Below, piece after piece: positions 43,229 to 51,725 of a stretch of 64,000 nt of DNA. The position numbers and the translations under genes were made by a program. Under the pieces are notes generated by a model that had not been told where the DNA came from, searched no databases, and saw only the letters and a program-made list of their open reading frames with translations. The stretch is from Ruficoccus amylovorans (GTDB taxonomy: Bacteria; Verrucomicrobiota; Verrucomicrobiia; Opitutales; Cerasicoccaceae): positions 248,001 through 312,000 of the forward strand of contig NZ_JACHVB010000012.1 of NCBI RefSeq assembly GCF_014230085.1, given 5' to 3'. The number at the start of each line of letters is the position of its first letter. Position 1 is the stretch's first letter.

Positions 43229-43283
43229 CTGCTGAACTCTCAAACTCTCAAACCAAAAACTCTCAAACGTCCCGCGCGTCGGC
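43229..43283. repeat. CTCTCAAAC-word right arm between sufC and the IVP gene
   Basis: GAACTCTCAAACTCTCAAAC then CAAAAACTCTCAAACG, followed by GC-rich sequence up to the sufC stop at 43284. It is the reverse-complement partner of the arm at 42748-42790 across the 438-bp IVP gene. Confidence 0.78.
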
Positions 43284-44042
43284 CTAGGCCGACGCCGGGG
43301 CCAGCTCTTCCTTGACCCAGTCGTAGCCCTTTTCCTCGAGTTCGAGGGCGAGGGTCTTGTCGCCGCTCTTGACGATCTTGCCGTCGTACATGACGTGGAC
43401 GACGTCCGGCACGATGTAGTCGAGCAGGCGCTGATAGTGCGTGATGACGAGGAAGCCCCGGTCTGGGCCGCGCATGGAGTTGACCCCTTCGGCGACGATG
43501 CGCAGCGCGTCGATGTCGAGGCCGGAGTCGGTCTCGTCCATGATCGCGTACTCGGGCTTGAGCATCATCATCTGGAGGATCTCGCAGCGCTTCTTTTCGC
43601 CGCCGGAGAAGCCGTCGTTGACCGAGCGCGAGGTAAAGGCGCGGTCCATCTTGAGCTGGTCCATGGCCGCGTACAGCTCCTTGTAGTACTTCGTGGCGAC
43701 GAGGTTCTCACCCTCGGGCAGACGGGCCTGGACGGCGGCGCGGATGAAGTTGGCGATGCTCACGCCGGGGATTTCCGCCGGGTACTGGAAGGCCAGAAAA
43801 AGGCCCGAGCGGGCGATTTCGTCCGGCTCCATGCCGACGATGTTGGTCCCGTCGAGGAGGGCTTCGCCGCCGATGATGTCGTAGTCCTCGTGCCCGGCGA
43901 GCGCCTTGGCGAGCGTGCTTTTACCGGTGCCGTTCGGGCCCATGATGGCATGGACTTCGCCCTTGGGGACGGTGAGGTTGAACTCCTTGAGGATCGGCTT
44001 TTCGCCGATGCTGACGGTCAGGTTACGGATATCCAGTGACAT
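43284..44042 (-). CDS. sufC: Fe-S assembly ATPase SufC
   Basis: 252 residues, ABC ATPase. Walker A is GPNGTGKST (about 36-44), the signature [15 protein letters not shown], Walker B with the family-specific [18 protein letters not shown], and the H-loop [12 protein letters not shown]. It powers SufB-SufD scaffold rearrangement. It is the first structural gene after the Fur-like gene (gap 74 bp, containing an AAATGGCT-word arm at the sufC ATG). Downstream the operon is interrupted by the IVP and dehydrogenase genes. Confidence 0.97.
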   Translation of the reverse strand: MSLDIRNLTVSIGEKPILKEFNLTVPKGEVHAIMGPNGTGKSTLAKALAGHEDYDIIGGEALLDGTNIVGMEPDEIARSGLFLAFQYPAEIPGVSIANFIRAAVQARLPEGENLVATKYYKELYAAMDQLKMDRAFTSRSVNDGFSGGEKKRCEILQMMMLKPEYAIMDETDSGLDIDALRIVAEGVNSMRGPDRGFLVITHYQRLLDYIVPDVVHVMYDGKIVKSGDKTLALELEEKGYDWVKEELAPASA

Positions 44043-44090
44043 GATGTTTAAATGGCTGAAGGGTTAATGGCTAATTGTTAAAGGATAAAA
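44043..44090. repeat. AAATGGCT-word arm in the sufC leader
   Basis: GATGTTTAAATGGCTGAAGG then GTTAATGGCTAATTGTTAAA stand directly before the sufC ATG (44040-44042). Only one arm is present. The mRNA leader again has CCATTTAA/TTAGCCATTAA words and no Shine-Dalgarno sequence. Confidence 0.65.
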
Positions 44091-44116
44091 AGGCGGTTTG
44101 CTGCTTCGGGGGGGCT

Positions 44117-44563
44117 TCAGGAGGCGCGCTCGCTGTTGATTTTTTTGGGCGCGTAGCCGGTGAAACTGAGTTTGAATTTCTTCGCCTGAAAGCCCTGCGG
44201 GAGGACGTTCGTGATCTCGCGCATGAAGTTTTCAGGCAAATCGATATCGAATACCCGTCCGGTCTCCTCGTCCAGAAAATGCGCATGCTCGCCATCGTTA
44301 GGACAGAAGCGGCTGGGCTCGCGCTCGTAGTTGAGCTTTTTGATCAGGTCGCACTCGACGAGGGTTTCCAGGCAGTTGTAGACGGTGGCGAGCGAAATGG
44401 ACGGCATGCCTTGCTTGGCCCGGGCGTACACCTCGTCTGCGGTCGGGTGGTCGCGCTCGGTCAGGAGCACAGTGTAGACGTGCTCACGCTGGCGGGTGGC
44501 GCGCAGGCCGTTGGTCAGCAGCGCTTCCTCCAGTTCGCGTTTGGCGGTGGTGTTTATTTTCAT
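44117..44563 (-). CDS. Fur/PerR-family regulator of the suf operon, no CxxC zinc site
   Basis: 148 residues from the ATG at 44561-44563. The winged helix (GLRATRQREHVYTVLL, HPTADEVYARAK, ISLATVYNCLETLVE) is normal. The regulatory metal area keeps HAHF (His93, His95), but the structural CxxC that follows in most Fur/PerR proteins is DEETG here, so the Zn(Cys)4 site is missing. It heads the suf cluster and has three GAATNATT-centred boxes in front of it, so it probably senses iron, Fe-S or oxidants and controls sufC-sufT and itself. Confidence 0.88.
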   Translation of the reverse strand: MKINTTAKRELEEALLTNGLRATRQREHVYTVLLTERDHPTADEVYARAKQGMPSISLATVYNCLETLVECDLIKKLNYEREPSRFCPNDGEHAHFLDEETGRVFDIDLPENFMREITNVLPQGFQAKKFKLSFTGYAPKKINSERAS

Positions 44564-44586
44564 GGATGGCAACACGACTACTAAAT

Positions 44587-44599
44587 TGGAATGATTCCA
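44587..44599. promoter_or_regulatory. Perfect 6-1-6 palindrome, Fur/PerR-like box 1
   Basis: TGGAATGATTCCA, the exact inverted repeat TGGAAT-G-ATTCCA, about 24 bp upstream of the Fur-like gene's ATG. Its centre GAATGATT shares GAATNATT with boxes 2 and 3. Fur/PerR operators typically centre on AATNATT. Confidence 0.6.
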
Positions 44600-44614
44600 G
44601 AAATCAACCGAAAT

Positions 44615-44629
44615 TGAGAATTATTTTCA
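44615..44629. promoter_or_regulatory. 7-1-7 palindrome, Fur/PerR-like box 2
   Basis: TGAGAATTATTTTCA: TGAGAAT-T-ATTTTCA is a palindrome with one mismatch. Such TGA(A/G)AATNATTTTCA sequences are the familiar Fur-box shape. It lies about 52 bp upstream of the regulator's ATG, in an AT-rich promoter region. Confidence 0.65.
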
Positions 44630-44669
44630 TTACAATTAGAGAAGTTGTTCTACTGAAGGCCATTAAACA

Positions 44670-44686
44670 AAGAATTATTATCGTTC
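44670..44686. promoter_or_regulatory. Third GAATTATT box, weaker
   Basis: AAGAATTATTATCGTTCT near 44670-44687 again has the GAATTATT core and partial palindromy (AGAA..TTCT). With boxes 1 and 2 it makes a three-site array within about 100 bp. Confidence 0.4.
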
Positions 44687-44742
44687 TAAAAAGAAAAAAA
44701 TCCCCACAAGGGTTATTTACTCGGAAAACGCCCGCTTCCGGG

Positions 44743-44775
44743 CATGAAAAAGCCCGGGGAATGAAGCCCGGGCTC
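44743..44775 (-). terminator. Intrinsic terminator for the 28-codon ORF
   Basis: On the minus strand AGCCCGGG pairs with CCCGGGCT around CTTCATTC and is followed by TTTTTC. It lies just downstream of the micro-ORF at 44817-44903 and just upstream of the Fur-like gene's control region, so it ends a short independent transcript. Confidence 0.75.
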
Positions 44776-44816
44776 GCTGGATCAGGGGATGCGGTGTTTA
44801 CGCCGTTGCAGGCCTG

Positions 44817-44903
44817 TTATTCCGGAATGTCCTGCTGGCAGCATGAAAACAGGATCGTGGCTCCCACGCACACCGCAACCGTTATCAATGCCAAGGTAAA
44901 CAT
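44817..44903 (-). CDS. 28-residue membrane micro-protein
   Basis: ATG at 44901-44903, stop TAA at 44817-44819. The sequence is a single hydrophobic helix (MFTLALITVAVCVGATILF) followed by SCCQQDIPE. It is too short for standard gene callers but sits in a non-coding gap, has a terminator directly after it and an AT-rich region in front. The dicysteine after the helix might bind metal or be lipid-modified, but nothing is known. It could still be a chance ORF. Confidence 0.45.
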   Translation of the reverse strand: MFTLALITVAVCVGATILFSCCQQDIPE

Positions 44904-45005
44904 AATGGTAATATAGTCGCACTTTAGGGAAAAAGCTGACACCGGCGGACGATTTTTTGCGAAACGGGGTTGTATGGCCGGGCCGGGACGCTATTGGGTA
45001 GGCGT

Positions 45006-45371
45006 ATGGAAACCTTTGAAAACCCGAATCCCGGTCGCGATTATGTCATCCAGCACATCGCTGAAGAGTTCACCTCCGTCTGCCCGAAGACGGGGCACCC
45101 GGACTTCGGCACCGTCGTGCTGACCTACGTGCCGGACAAGCTCTGCGTCGAACTCAAGGACTACAAGCTCTACCTGCACGATTACCGCAACAAGGGGATC
45201 TTCTTCGAGGCCGTGACCAACAAGATCATGGACGACCTCTGCGCCGAACTCCAGCCCCGCTGGTTGCGCATCGAAACCATCTGGAAAGGCCGTGGCGGCA
45301 TCCGCTCCGTCGTCCGTATCGAACAGGCCGCCCCCGACTTCAACGGCCCAACCCCGCCATACTTCTGCTAG
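45006..45371 (+). CDS. queF: NADPH-dependent 7-cyano-7-deazaguanine reductase
   Basis: 121 residues from the ATG at 45006 (METFENPNPG); type I (short) QueF. It reduces preQ0 to preQ1 in queuosine synthesis. The catalytic Cys and Asp are in TSVCPKTGHPDFGTVVLTYV; the substrate-binding stretch is VELKDYKLYLHDYRNKGIFF then EAVTNKIMDDL. The C-terminal GRGGIRSVVRI is also family-typical. The position often written as FHE or FYE is FFE here. I do not see a preQ1 riboswitch in the 100 bp upstream. Confidence 0.88.
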   Translation: METFENPNPGRDYVIQHIAEEFTSVCPKTGHPDFGTVVLTYVPDKLCVELKDYKLYLHDYRNKGIFFEAVTNKIMDDLCAELQPRWLRIETIWKGRGGIRSVVRIEQAAPDFNGPTPPYFC

Positions 45372-45375
45372 CAGG

Positions 45376-45400
45376 AACGCGGGGCGCGTAGCCCCGCGTT
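45376..45400. terminator. Hairpin between queF and lpd
   Basis: AACGCGGGGC (45376-45385) and GCCCCGCGTT (45391-45400) form a perfect 10-bp stem with loop GCGTA. It lies between two convergent genes and probably ends both transcripts. No long T-run follows on either strand. Confidence 0.7.
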
Positions 45401-45415
45401 TACCATCGCCGTCCG

Positions 45416-46813
45416 TTAGAGGGAGTGGATGGAGGATTTGGAGACGGCCATGGCGGCTTCTTTCATGGACTCGGAGAGGGTGGGGTGGGCGTGCATGGTG
45501 CGGGCCCAGTCCTCGGCGCTGCCGGAGTACTCCATGTGGGCGACGGCGGTGGCGATCAGCTCAGAGGCGTTGCGGCCGATGATCTGTACGCCCAGGAGGC
45601 GGTCGGTTTCGGCATCGGCGATGACCTTGACAAAGCCGTCGGTGGCATCGGTGGCGATGGCGCGCCCGTTGGCGATGAAGGGGAATTTCCCAATGTTGAC
45701 CTTGAGACCTTTTTCCTTGGCGGCGTCTTCGCCCAGGCCGACCGAGGCGATTTCCGGCTCGGTGTAGACGACGCCGGGGACGAGGTCGTAGTTGACGTGT
45801 CCGGCCTTGCCCGCGATCAATTCGACGCAGGCGACGCCTTCCTCCTCAGCCTTGTGGGCGAGCATGGGCCCGGCGATCACGTCGCCAATGGCGTAAATCC
45901 CCTGCGCGGTGGTGCGGAAGTGCTCGTCGGTCTTGATGCGGCCCTTGTCGTCGAGTTCGACCCCGGCCTTGTCGAGGTCAAGTCCGCTGGTGCAGGGCTT
46001 GCGGCCGACGGCGACGAGGATCTTGTCGGCGGGGAATTCGAGCGGCTTGCCGTCTTTTTCGGCGGTGAGCACGGACTTGCCCTTGTCGGTCTTGACGCCG
46101 GTGACCTTGGCCCCGAGCGAGAACTTGAGCCCCTGCTTGGTCAGGAGGCGTTCGGCGAGTTTGGACACGTCCTTATCGTAGGTGGGGGCGATCTGCGGGA
46201 GCAGTTCGACCACGGTGACTTCGCTTCCAAGGCGTGCCCAGACCGAACCGATTTCCAGCCCGATGGCACCCGCGCCGACGACGACGAGCTTTTCGGGCAC
46301 CTTGTCAAAGGCGATAGCCTCGGTGCTGCTGACCACAGTCTTGCCGTCGAACTTCATAAACGGCAGTTCGACCGGGACGGAGCCGGTGGCGATAATAACA
46401 TGCTTGCTCTCAAGCGTTTGGCCGCCTTTGTCCGTCTCGACAATGATCTTGTTGTCATTGCCGCCGAGGCGTGCCTTACCCTGCACGATGTCGATCTTGC
46501 GCTTGGTGACGAGGGTTTTGACCCCGTTGTTGAGTTGGTTGACGACGGCCTCCTTCTTTTTCATCAGGGTGGCGATGTCGGTCTTGATTTCCTTGGCGCT
46601 GATGCCGCTGGCGGCGGCGTTGTGCTCAAGGGTGTGCAAAATTTCGGTCGAGTGCAGGAGCGCCTTGCTCGGGATGCAGCCGACATTCAGGCAGGTGCCG
46701 CCGAGGACGGGGTCTTTTTCCACCAGGGCTGTCTTGAGCCCGAGCTGGGCCGCGCGGATAGCCGCGACGTAGCCGCCGGGGCCGCTGCCAATAACGATGA
46801 GGTCGTAATCCAT
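45416..46813 (-). CDS. lpd: Dihydrolipoyl dehydrogenase (E3)
   Basis: 465 residues from the ATG at 46811-46813 ([18 protein letters not shown]); upstream open sequence is leader repeat. It is the FAD flavoprotein that reoxidises dihydrolipoamide in 2-oxoacid dehydrogenases. The redox disulfide is [16 protein letters not shown], the NAD site is [16 protein letters not shown], and the C-terminal interface has [14 protein letters not shown] with the catalytic His-Glu pair. It is the last gene of the sucA-PTP-sucB-lpd cluster. Confidence 0.96.
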   Translation of the reverse strand: MDYDLIVIGSGPGGYVAAIRAAQLGLKTALVEKDPVLGGTCLNVGCIPSKALLHSTEILHTLEHNAAASGISAKEIKTDIATLMKKKEAVVNQLNNGVKTLVTKRKIDIVQGKARLGGNDNKIIVETDKGGQTLESKHVIIATGSVPVELPFMKFDGKTVVSSTEAIAFDKVPEKLVVVGAGAIGLEIGSVWARLGSEVTVVELLPQIAPTYDKDVSKLAERLLTKQGLKFSLGAKVTGVKTDKGKSVLTAEKDGKPLEFPADKILVAVGRKPCTSGLDLDKAGVELDDKGRIKTDEHFRTTAQGIYAIGDVIAGPMLAHKAEEEGVACVELIAGKAGHVNYDLVPGVVYTEPEIASVGLGEDAAKEKGLKVNIGKFPFIANGRAIATDATDGFVKVIADAETDRLLGVQIIGRNASELIATAVAHMEYSGSAEDWARTMHAHPTLSESMKEAAMAVSKSSIHSL

Positions 46814-46939
46814 AAGAAGTTTGAAAGTTTGACGGTTTGAAAGTTTGAGAGTTGGGAGGAGGGGCGTTTGAGCGTGCGAAAGATTAACTTTCAAACTCTC
46901 AAACCCTGAACTCTCAAACACGGGATTCAGGCCTGTGGC
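46814..46939. repeat. TTTGAGAG-word inverted-arm element between sucB and lpd
   Basis: The left arm (about 46816-46854) reads AAGAAGTTTGAAAGTTTGAC, GGTTTGAAAGTTTGAGAG. The right arm (about 46884-46922) reads ATTAACTTTCAAACTCTC then AAACCCTGAACTCTCAAAC. The spacer is about 30 bp. The left arm is 3 bp from the lpd ATG, the right arm about 20 bp from the sucB stop. It is homologous to the sufB-sufD element. Confidence 0.82.
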
Positions 46940-48211
46940 CTAAATCCCGAAGAGCAGGCGGTCGGGGTCTTCGATGGCTTCCTTGATCTTGACCAGGAAG
47001 GTGACGGCCTCCTTGCCATCGACCACGCGGTGGTCGTAGCTCATGGCGAGGTACATCATCGGGCGGGCGACGATCTCGCCGTTGACGACGACGGCGCGCT
47101 GCTGGATATTGTGCAGGCCGAGGATGCCGCTCTGAGGCATGTTGAGAATCGGCGTCGAGAGCATGGAGCCGTAGATGCCGCCGTTGGAAATGGTGAAGAC
47201 GCCGCCTTGCAGGTCGTCGATGGTGAGCTTGCCATTGCGGGCGGCCTGGGCGTAGTCGGCGATGTCCTGCTCGATCTGGGCAAAGCTCTTTTTGTCGCAG
47301 TCGCGCACGACCGGGACGACCAGCCCCTTCTCTGTGCCGACGGCCACGCCCACATCGTAGAAGTGGTTTTGCAGGAGCACGTCGCCGTCGAGCTGGGTAT
47401 TGATCTGCGGGACGGCCTGGAGCGCGTGGACCACGGCCTTCACAAAGAACGACATGAACCCGAGCTTGATCCCGTGTTGGGCGACAAAGGCGTCCTGATG
47501 CTTCTTGCGCAGGCCCATGACGCGGCTCATGTCCACCTCGTTAAAGGTGGTCAGCAGCGCGGCTTCCTGGGTGGCGGCCACAAGGCGCTCGGCGATCTTC
47601 TTGCGCAGCGGGGACATCTTCTTGCGGGTGACGCGGCCTTCCTGCCCGGCGGCGGATGTCGGGGCCTTCGCAGCTGGAGCCGGAGCACTGGCGGCGGGCT
47701 TGGTCGCAGGACGCGTCTCGGCGCGAAGCATGTCGCCCTTGGTCACTCGGCCATCCTTGCCGGTGCCCTCGACCTGAGCCGGGTCGATGCCGGTCTCAGA
47801 GGCGATGCGGCGCACGGCGGGTGAGGGCGGCAGGTCCTTGGCCTTGCCCGAGGGGGCGCTGGCGGGGGCCGGTTCCTCCTTGGCGGGGGCGGGCTTTTCC
47901 TCCGGCTTGCTCTCGGTCTTGGCGGGGGCTTCCTCCTTTTGCTCAGCAGCTTCCGGCGCACTGGCGGGCTTCTTCGCGGACTCGTCAATCTCGGCCACGG
48001 TCGCGCCGATCTCGACTTCGTCACCCTCGGCGACTTTCAGCGAAATGACACCGGCGGCTTCGGCCATGCCCTCCGAGGTGATTTTGTCGGTTTCCAGTTC
48101 GTAGAGGAGCTGGTCCTTGGCGACATAATCGCCGTCGTTGACGTGCCAGGAGGCGAGGATACCGCTGGTGATCGACTCGCCCAGGGAGGGAACTTTGACT
48201 TCGGTGGCCAT
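46940..48211 (-). CDS. sucB: Dihydrolipoyllysine succinyltransferase (E2 of 2-oxoglutarate dehydrogenase)
   Basis: 423 residues. The lipoyl domain (1-80, lipoyl Lys in [15 protein letters not shown]) is followed by an Ala/Pro/Lys/Glu-rich linker, a peripheral subunit-binding domain ([20 protein letters not shown]) and the catalytic domain, ending with [20 protein letters not shown] (HxxxD). [12 protein letters not shown] identifies the succinyl type. It transfers succinyl groups to CoA in the TCA cycle. A small PTP-like gene separates it from sucA. Confidence 0.95.
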   Translation of the reverse strand: MATEVKVPSLGESITSGILASWHVNDGDYVAKDQLLYELETDKITSEGMAEAAGVISLKVAEGDEVEIGATVAEIDESAKKPASAPEAAEQKEEAPAKTESKPEEKPAPAKEEPAPASAPSGKAKDLPPSPAVRRIASETGIDPAQVEGTGKDGRVTKGDMLRAETRPATKPAASAPAPAAKAPTSAAGQEGRVTRKKMSPLRKKIAERLVAATQEAALLTTFNEVDMSRVMGLRKKHQDAFVAQHGIKLGFMSFFVKAVVHALQAVPQINTQLDGDVLLQNHFYDVGVAVGTEKGLVVPVVRDCDKKSFAQIEQDIADYAQAARNGKLTIDDLQGGVFTISNGGIYGSMLSTPILNMPQSGILGLHNIQQRAVVVNGEIVARPMMYLAMSYDHRVVDGKEAVTFLVKIKEAIEDPDRLLFGI

Positions 48212-48232
48212 GAGAGGGTAAATTAAATGGCG

Positions 48233-48598
48233 TTAGCGGACTAAAGATGATTCGGGAGCCTCTGGCAACAAGATGTGTGCCGCGAGTTTGGTGCGGAGCA
48301 CATCCTGAAGCGCGGGCTCCATGGGTTGGTAAATGTCTTTGATGAAAAGCGTGGTCAGCGGCTTGCCGCTGGTGCGGAAACGTGTGCGGATCAGTTCGGT
48401 GTGTTTTTTCTCCATCGTGAAGATGGCGTCGGCCCAGCCGATGTCCTGATCGGTCAACCGAATCCGGGCACCCTTTGCCGTGCCGCGTGAACGTACCTGA
48501 TAGCAGTCGGAGCGCTGAAGCATTTTTTCGGCGGTCAGGCTGCGGCACTTGTTCATGCTACACACAAAGAGCAGTTTCCGGATCGGTTGCTCGGACAT
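48233..48598 (-). CDS. Low-molecular-weight protein-tyrosine phosphatase-like protein
   Basis: 121 residues. The N-terminal phrase LLFVCSMNKCRSLTAEKML carries the CX5R phosphatase loop (Cys13 to Arg19). A DIYQPMEP-type acid loop lies near residue 88. Such short proteins are annotated as phosphotyrosine phosphatases of unknown target. It lies between sucA (stop overlapping by 2 bp region) and sucB, 20 bp before the latter, in the same direction, so it is part of the operon. The link to 2-oxoglutarate dehydrogenase is not obvious. Confidence 0.72.
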   Translation of the reverse strand: MSEQPIRKLLFVCSMNKCRSLTAEKMLQRSDCYQVRSRGTAKGARIRLTDQDIGWADAIFTMEKKHTELIRTRFRTSGKPLTTLFIKDIYQPMEPALQDVLRTKLAAHILLPEAPESSLVR

Positions 48599-48599
48599 C

Positions 48600-51344
48600 T
48601 CACAGGGTGAATGCCTCTTCGACGAGGGCCTGCTGCTCCATCCGGTGCTGGTAGAGCGAGCCGGGGGCGGGGCTGGCGGCGGCCTGGCGTCCGGCGAAGA
48701 CCGGGGCCTGTCCGGCGGCCTTGAGCAGGTACGGGTACATGTGCGTCCACGCGCCCATGTTCTGCGGTTCCTCCTGACACCAGACGAGGTGCTTGTAGCC
48801 CTTGTACTTGTCGAGGATTTCCGCGAGGCGCTCCTCGTTCATCGGGTAGAGCTGCTCGACGCGGATGATGGTGGTGTTGGTGATCTTGTTTTCGGCGCGG
48901 TGGTTGATGAGGTCGTAGTAAACCTTGCCCGAGCAGAAGACGATGCGTTCGGTCTTCTGGACGGGGCGTTCGTCGTCGAGGATCTCGTGGAAGCGGCCCT
49001 TGGTGATGTCCTCTACACTGGAGACGCAGTCCTTGTAGCGCAGGAGGCTTTTGGGGGCCATGATGACGAGCGGCTTCTTGAAGGAGCGCTTCATCTGGCG
49101 GCGCAGGACGTGGAAGTACTGCGCGGGGGTGGTCATCATGCAGACCTGGATGTTGTCCTCGGCGCAGGCCTGCAGGTAGCGCTCAAGGCGGGCCGAGGAG
49201 TGCTCGGGGCCCTGGCCCTCGTAGCCGTGCGGCAGGAGCATGACCAGCCCGGAGACGCGGCCCCACTTGGACTCGCTGGAGGTGATGAACTGGTCAAAGT
49301 GCGTCTGCGCCCCGTTGCTGAAGTCGCCGAACTGCGCCTCCCACATGGCGAGCATGTCGGGGTAGTCGAGCGAGTAGCCGAAGTCGAAGCCGAGGATAGC
49401 CGCCTCGGAGAGCGAGGAGTTGTGGACGCAGAAGGTGGCCTGGTCGGGGTCGAGGTTGAGCAGGGGGACGTAGCGCACGCGCGTTTCCACATCGTAGAAG
49501 GCGGCGTGGCGCTGGCTGAAGGTGCCGCGTTCGCTGTCCTGTCCGGAGATGCGTACCGGGGTGCCTTCCAGCAGAAGCGTGCCCCAGGAGAGCTGCTCGG
49601 CGAAAGCCCAGTCGATGCCGCCGCCCTTCTGGAAGTTGGCCCACTTGGTCTCGACCTGACGGGCGATCTTGCTGTTGGGCTTGAAGTTCGGCGGGATGGC
49701 GGTGAGGGTTTCGGCCACGCGGGTGAGCACGCCCTTGGTCACGGCGGTCTTGACCGGCTCGAAGTTGTAGGCCGGTTGCTTGATCGCGGAGGCCTCCTCG
49801 AAGGTTTTTTTCTTCTTGGTACTCTTTTCTTCTTCCTCCTTTTTGACGCGGAAGAAGGAGTCGTTGAGCGCCTGCTGGAACTCCTTGGTCAAGTCGTTGG
49901 CCTGCTCGTCCGTGAGGGCCTTTTCCTTGACCAGGCGCTCGCGCAAAATCTGGCTGATGGCCGGGTGCTGGGAAATCTGCTTGTAAAGCCCCGGCTGGGT
50001 GAAGCCCGGCTCGTCGGACTCGTTGTGGCCGTGCTTGCGGTAGCAGTACATGTCGATCACGACGTCGTCGCCGAACTGCTGCCGGTACTCCAGGGCGATG
50101 TCCATGACATGGGCGACGGCGAGCGGGTCGTCCCCGTTGACGTGGAAGATCGGCACCTCGATCATCTTGGCGATGTCGGTGCAGTAGCGGCTGGAGCGCG
50201 ACTCGCGCGGGTCCGTGGTGAAGCCGATCTGGTTGTTGATGACGAAGTGGATCGTGCCGCCGGTGAGGTAGCCCTTGAGGCGGGAGAGGTTGAGCGTCTC
50301 CATGACCACGCCCTGCCCGGCAAAGGCGGCGTCGCCGTGCACGAGGAAGGGCAGCACGCGCTTGCGGTCCCAGTCCCCGCGGATGCGCTGGCGGGCGCGG
50401 GTCTTGCCCTCGACCACGGGGTCAACGGCCTCCAGGTGGCTCGGGTTGGCAGCCAGGCGCAGATCGACTTCCTTGCCAGTCGAGGTCTTGTGGGTGCACT
50501 CGAAGCCGAGGTGGTACTTCACATCGCCGTCACCGTGGATGGTGTCGGGGATGTAGTTCTCAGAAAACTCGCGGAAGATGTACTCGTAGGATTTGCCTAA
50601 AATGTTGGCCAGCACGTTGAGACGGCCGCGGTGGGCCATGCCCATGACGATTTCCTCGACGCCCATGAGGGGGCACTTCTCGATCAGCACGTCGAGCGCG
50701 GCGATAAGGGTCTCAGCCCCTTCGAGGGAGAAGCGCTTCTGCCCGACATAGCGGGTGTGCAGGAAACGCTCGAACTGCTCGGCCTCCATGACCTTGCGCA
50801 GGATGCGGATTTTCTGGTCGGCCTTGAAATCGGGCTGGTTGTCGCTGGGCTCGATGCGGGCCTGGAGCCAGCGGCGTTTCGGAGTCTCCTGGATGTGGAT
50901 ATACTCGCAGCCGATGTGGCCGCAGTAGGTGCGCTTGAGGCGCTGCAGCAGCTGCGGCACGCTCATGAACACACCGCCCAGGTAGTTGCCGGTGTGGAAA
51001 GTCTTTTCCGGGTCGATACTTTCGAGACCGAGGCGGTCGAGCTTCAGGCGCGGGTTTTCCAGCACGCGGGCCTGGAGCGGGTTGAAGCGGCCTTCCGTGT
51101 GCCCGATGGAGCGGTAGGCGTAGATCGCGCCAATGACGCGCGACTGCGTGATCGGGTCGGTGTCGCCGGCGGCAGCGGGCAGGGGAGAGGCCCCGCCCTT
51201 GAGGGCGACCTGCTGCGCCAGTTCGAAGCCTTCAAAGAAAGCGCGCCATTCCTGGTCAAGCCCGTCGGGGTTTTCGAGCCAGCGTTGATAATATTGGTCG
51301 ATCAAGTCCGCGTTCCAGCGGTTGGCGAAGGTGAGGTTTTTCAT
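48600..51344 (-). CDS. sucA: 2-oxoglutarate dehydrogenase E1 component
   Basis: 914 residues from the ATG at 51342-51344 ([20 protein letters not shown]); an in-frame ATG 8 codons earlier is less likely. It decarboxylates 2-oxoglutarate with thiamine diphosphate. Signature parts are [79 protein letters not shown] and the C-terminal [15 protein letters not shown] with [12 protein letters not shown]. The N-terminal motif is the one that binds E2 in full-length E1o. It heads the cluster sucA-PTP-sucB-lpd. Confidence 0.97.
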   Translation of the reverse strand: MKNLTFANRWNADLIDQYYQRWLENPDGLDQEWRAFFEGFELAQQVALKGGASPLPAAAGDTDPITQSRVIGAIYAYRSIGHTEGRFNPLQARVLENPRLKLDRLGLESIDPEKTFHTGNYLGGVFMSVPQLLQRLKRTYCGHIGCEYIHIQETPKRRWLQARIEPSDNQPDFKADQKIRILRKVMEAEQFERFLHTRYVGQKRFSLEGAETLIAALDVLIEKCPLMGVEEIVMGMAHRGRLNVLANILGKSYEYIFREFSENYIPDTIHGDGDVKYHLGFECTHKTSTGKEVDLRLAANPSHLEAVDPVVEGKTRARQRIRGDWDRKRVLPFLVHGDAAFAGQGVVMETLNLSRLKGYLTGGTIHFVINNQIGFTTDPRESRSSRYCTDIAKMIEVPIFHVNGDDPLAVAHVMDIALEYRQQFGDDVVIDMYCYRKHGHNESDEPGFTQPGLYKQISQHPAISQILRERLVKEKALTDEQANDLTKEFQQALNDSFFRVKKEEEEKSTKKKKTFEEASAIKQPAYNFEPVKTAVTKGVLTRVAETLTAIPPNFKPNSKIARQVETKWANFQKGGGIDWAFAEQLSWGTLLLEGTPVRISGQDSERGTFSQRHAAFYDVETRVRYVPLLNLDPDQATFCVHNSSLSEAAILGFDFGYSLDYPDMLAMWEAQFGDFSNGAQTHFDQFITSSESKWGRVSGLVMLLPHGYEGQGPEHSSARLERYLQACAEDNIQVCMMTTPAQYFHVLRRQMKRSFKKPLVIMAPKSLLRYKDCVSSVEDITKGRFHEILDDERPVQKTERIVFCSGKVYYDLINHRAENKITNTTIIRVEQLYPMNEERLAEILDKYKGYKHLVWCQEEPQNMGAWTHMYPYLLKAAGQAPVFAGRQAAASPAPGSLYQHRMEQQALVEEAFTL

Positions 51345-51423
51345 CTCGTTAGGGTATTTGCAGCCCAATTGTTAGGATATACGTTGACCTTGAGGCTGTG
51401 ACAAGTATTTCCGTTAGTTTTCT

Positions 51424-51648
51424 ATGAGCCTGAGAGATAGTATTTATCAGAATCTCGAATCGATTATCGTGTATAAGCAAAATGTGGCGGCGGCGGTCCT
51501 CGCATTGGACGGCCTGCTGCGCGAAAACAAGCGCGAGCTCCCCGGCGACCTGGCCCACTACCTGGAAAATCGCAGCTACGAAAAGGCCTGGGCCTGGCTC
51601 AACGAAGGCAAGCAGGCGCCGCGCGGCACGTGTTCGCCCAAGTCATAG
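51424..51648 (+). CDS. Small hypothetical protein
   Basis: 74 residues, divergent from sucA. It is mostly helical (RDSIYQNLESIIVYKQNVAA, ALDGLLRENKRELPGDLAHY). No membrane segment or known motif. The codon usage looks like the neighbours. It is followed by the SUI1 gene after 77 bp on the same strand, so the two may be co-transcribed. Function unknown. Confidence 0.6.
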   Translation: MSLRDSIYQNLESIIVYKQNVAAAVLALDGLLRENKRELPGDLAHYLENRSYEKAWAWLNEGKQAPRGTCSPKS

Positions 51649-51725
51649 GGGCGTTTGGTTTTCGCGGGGCGGGGGCGGTTAATTCTGGGTTGCGGCCACC
51701 GGCGAACTTCGGAACTTTCTCCATC

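Noticed and set aside
44904-45005. preQ1 riboswitch ahead of queF
   Set aside because: I see no short hairpin plus A-rich tail of the known class I form and no ribosome-site pairing; not supported.
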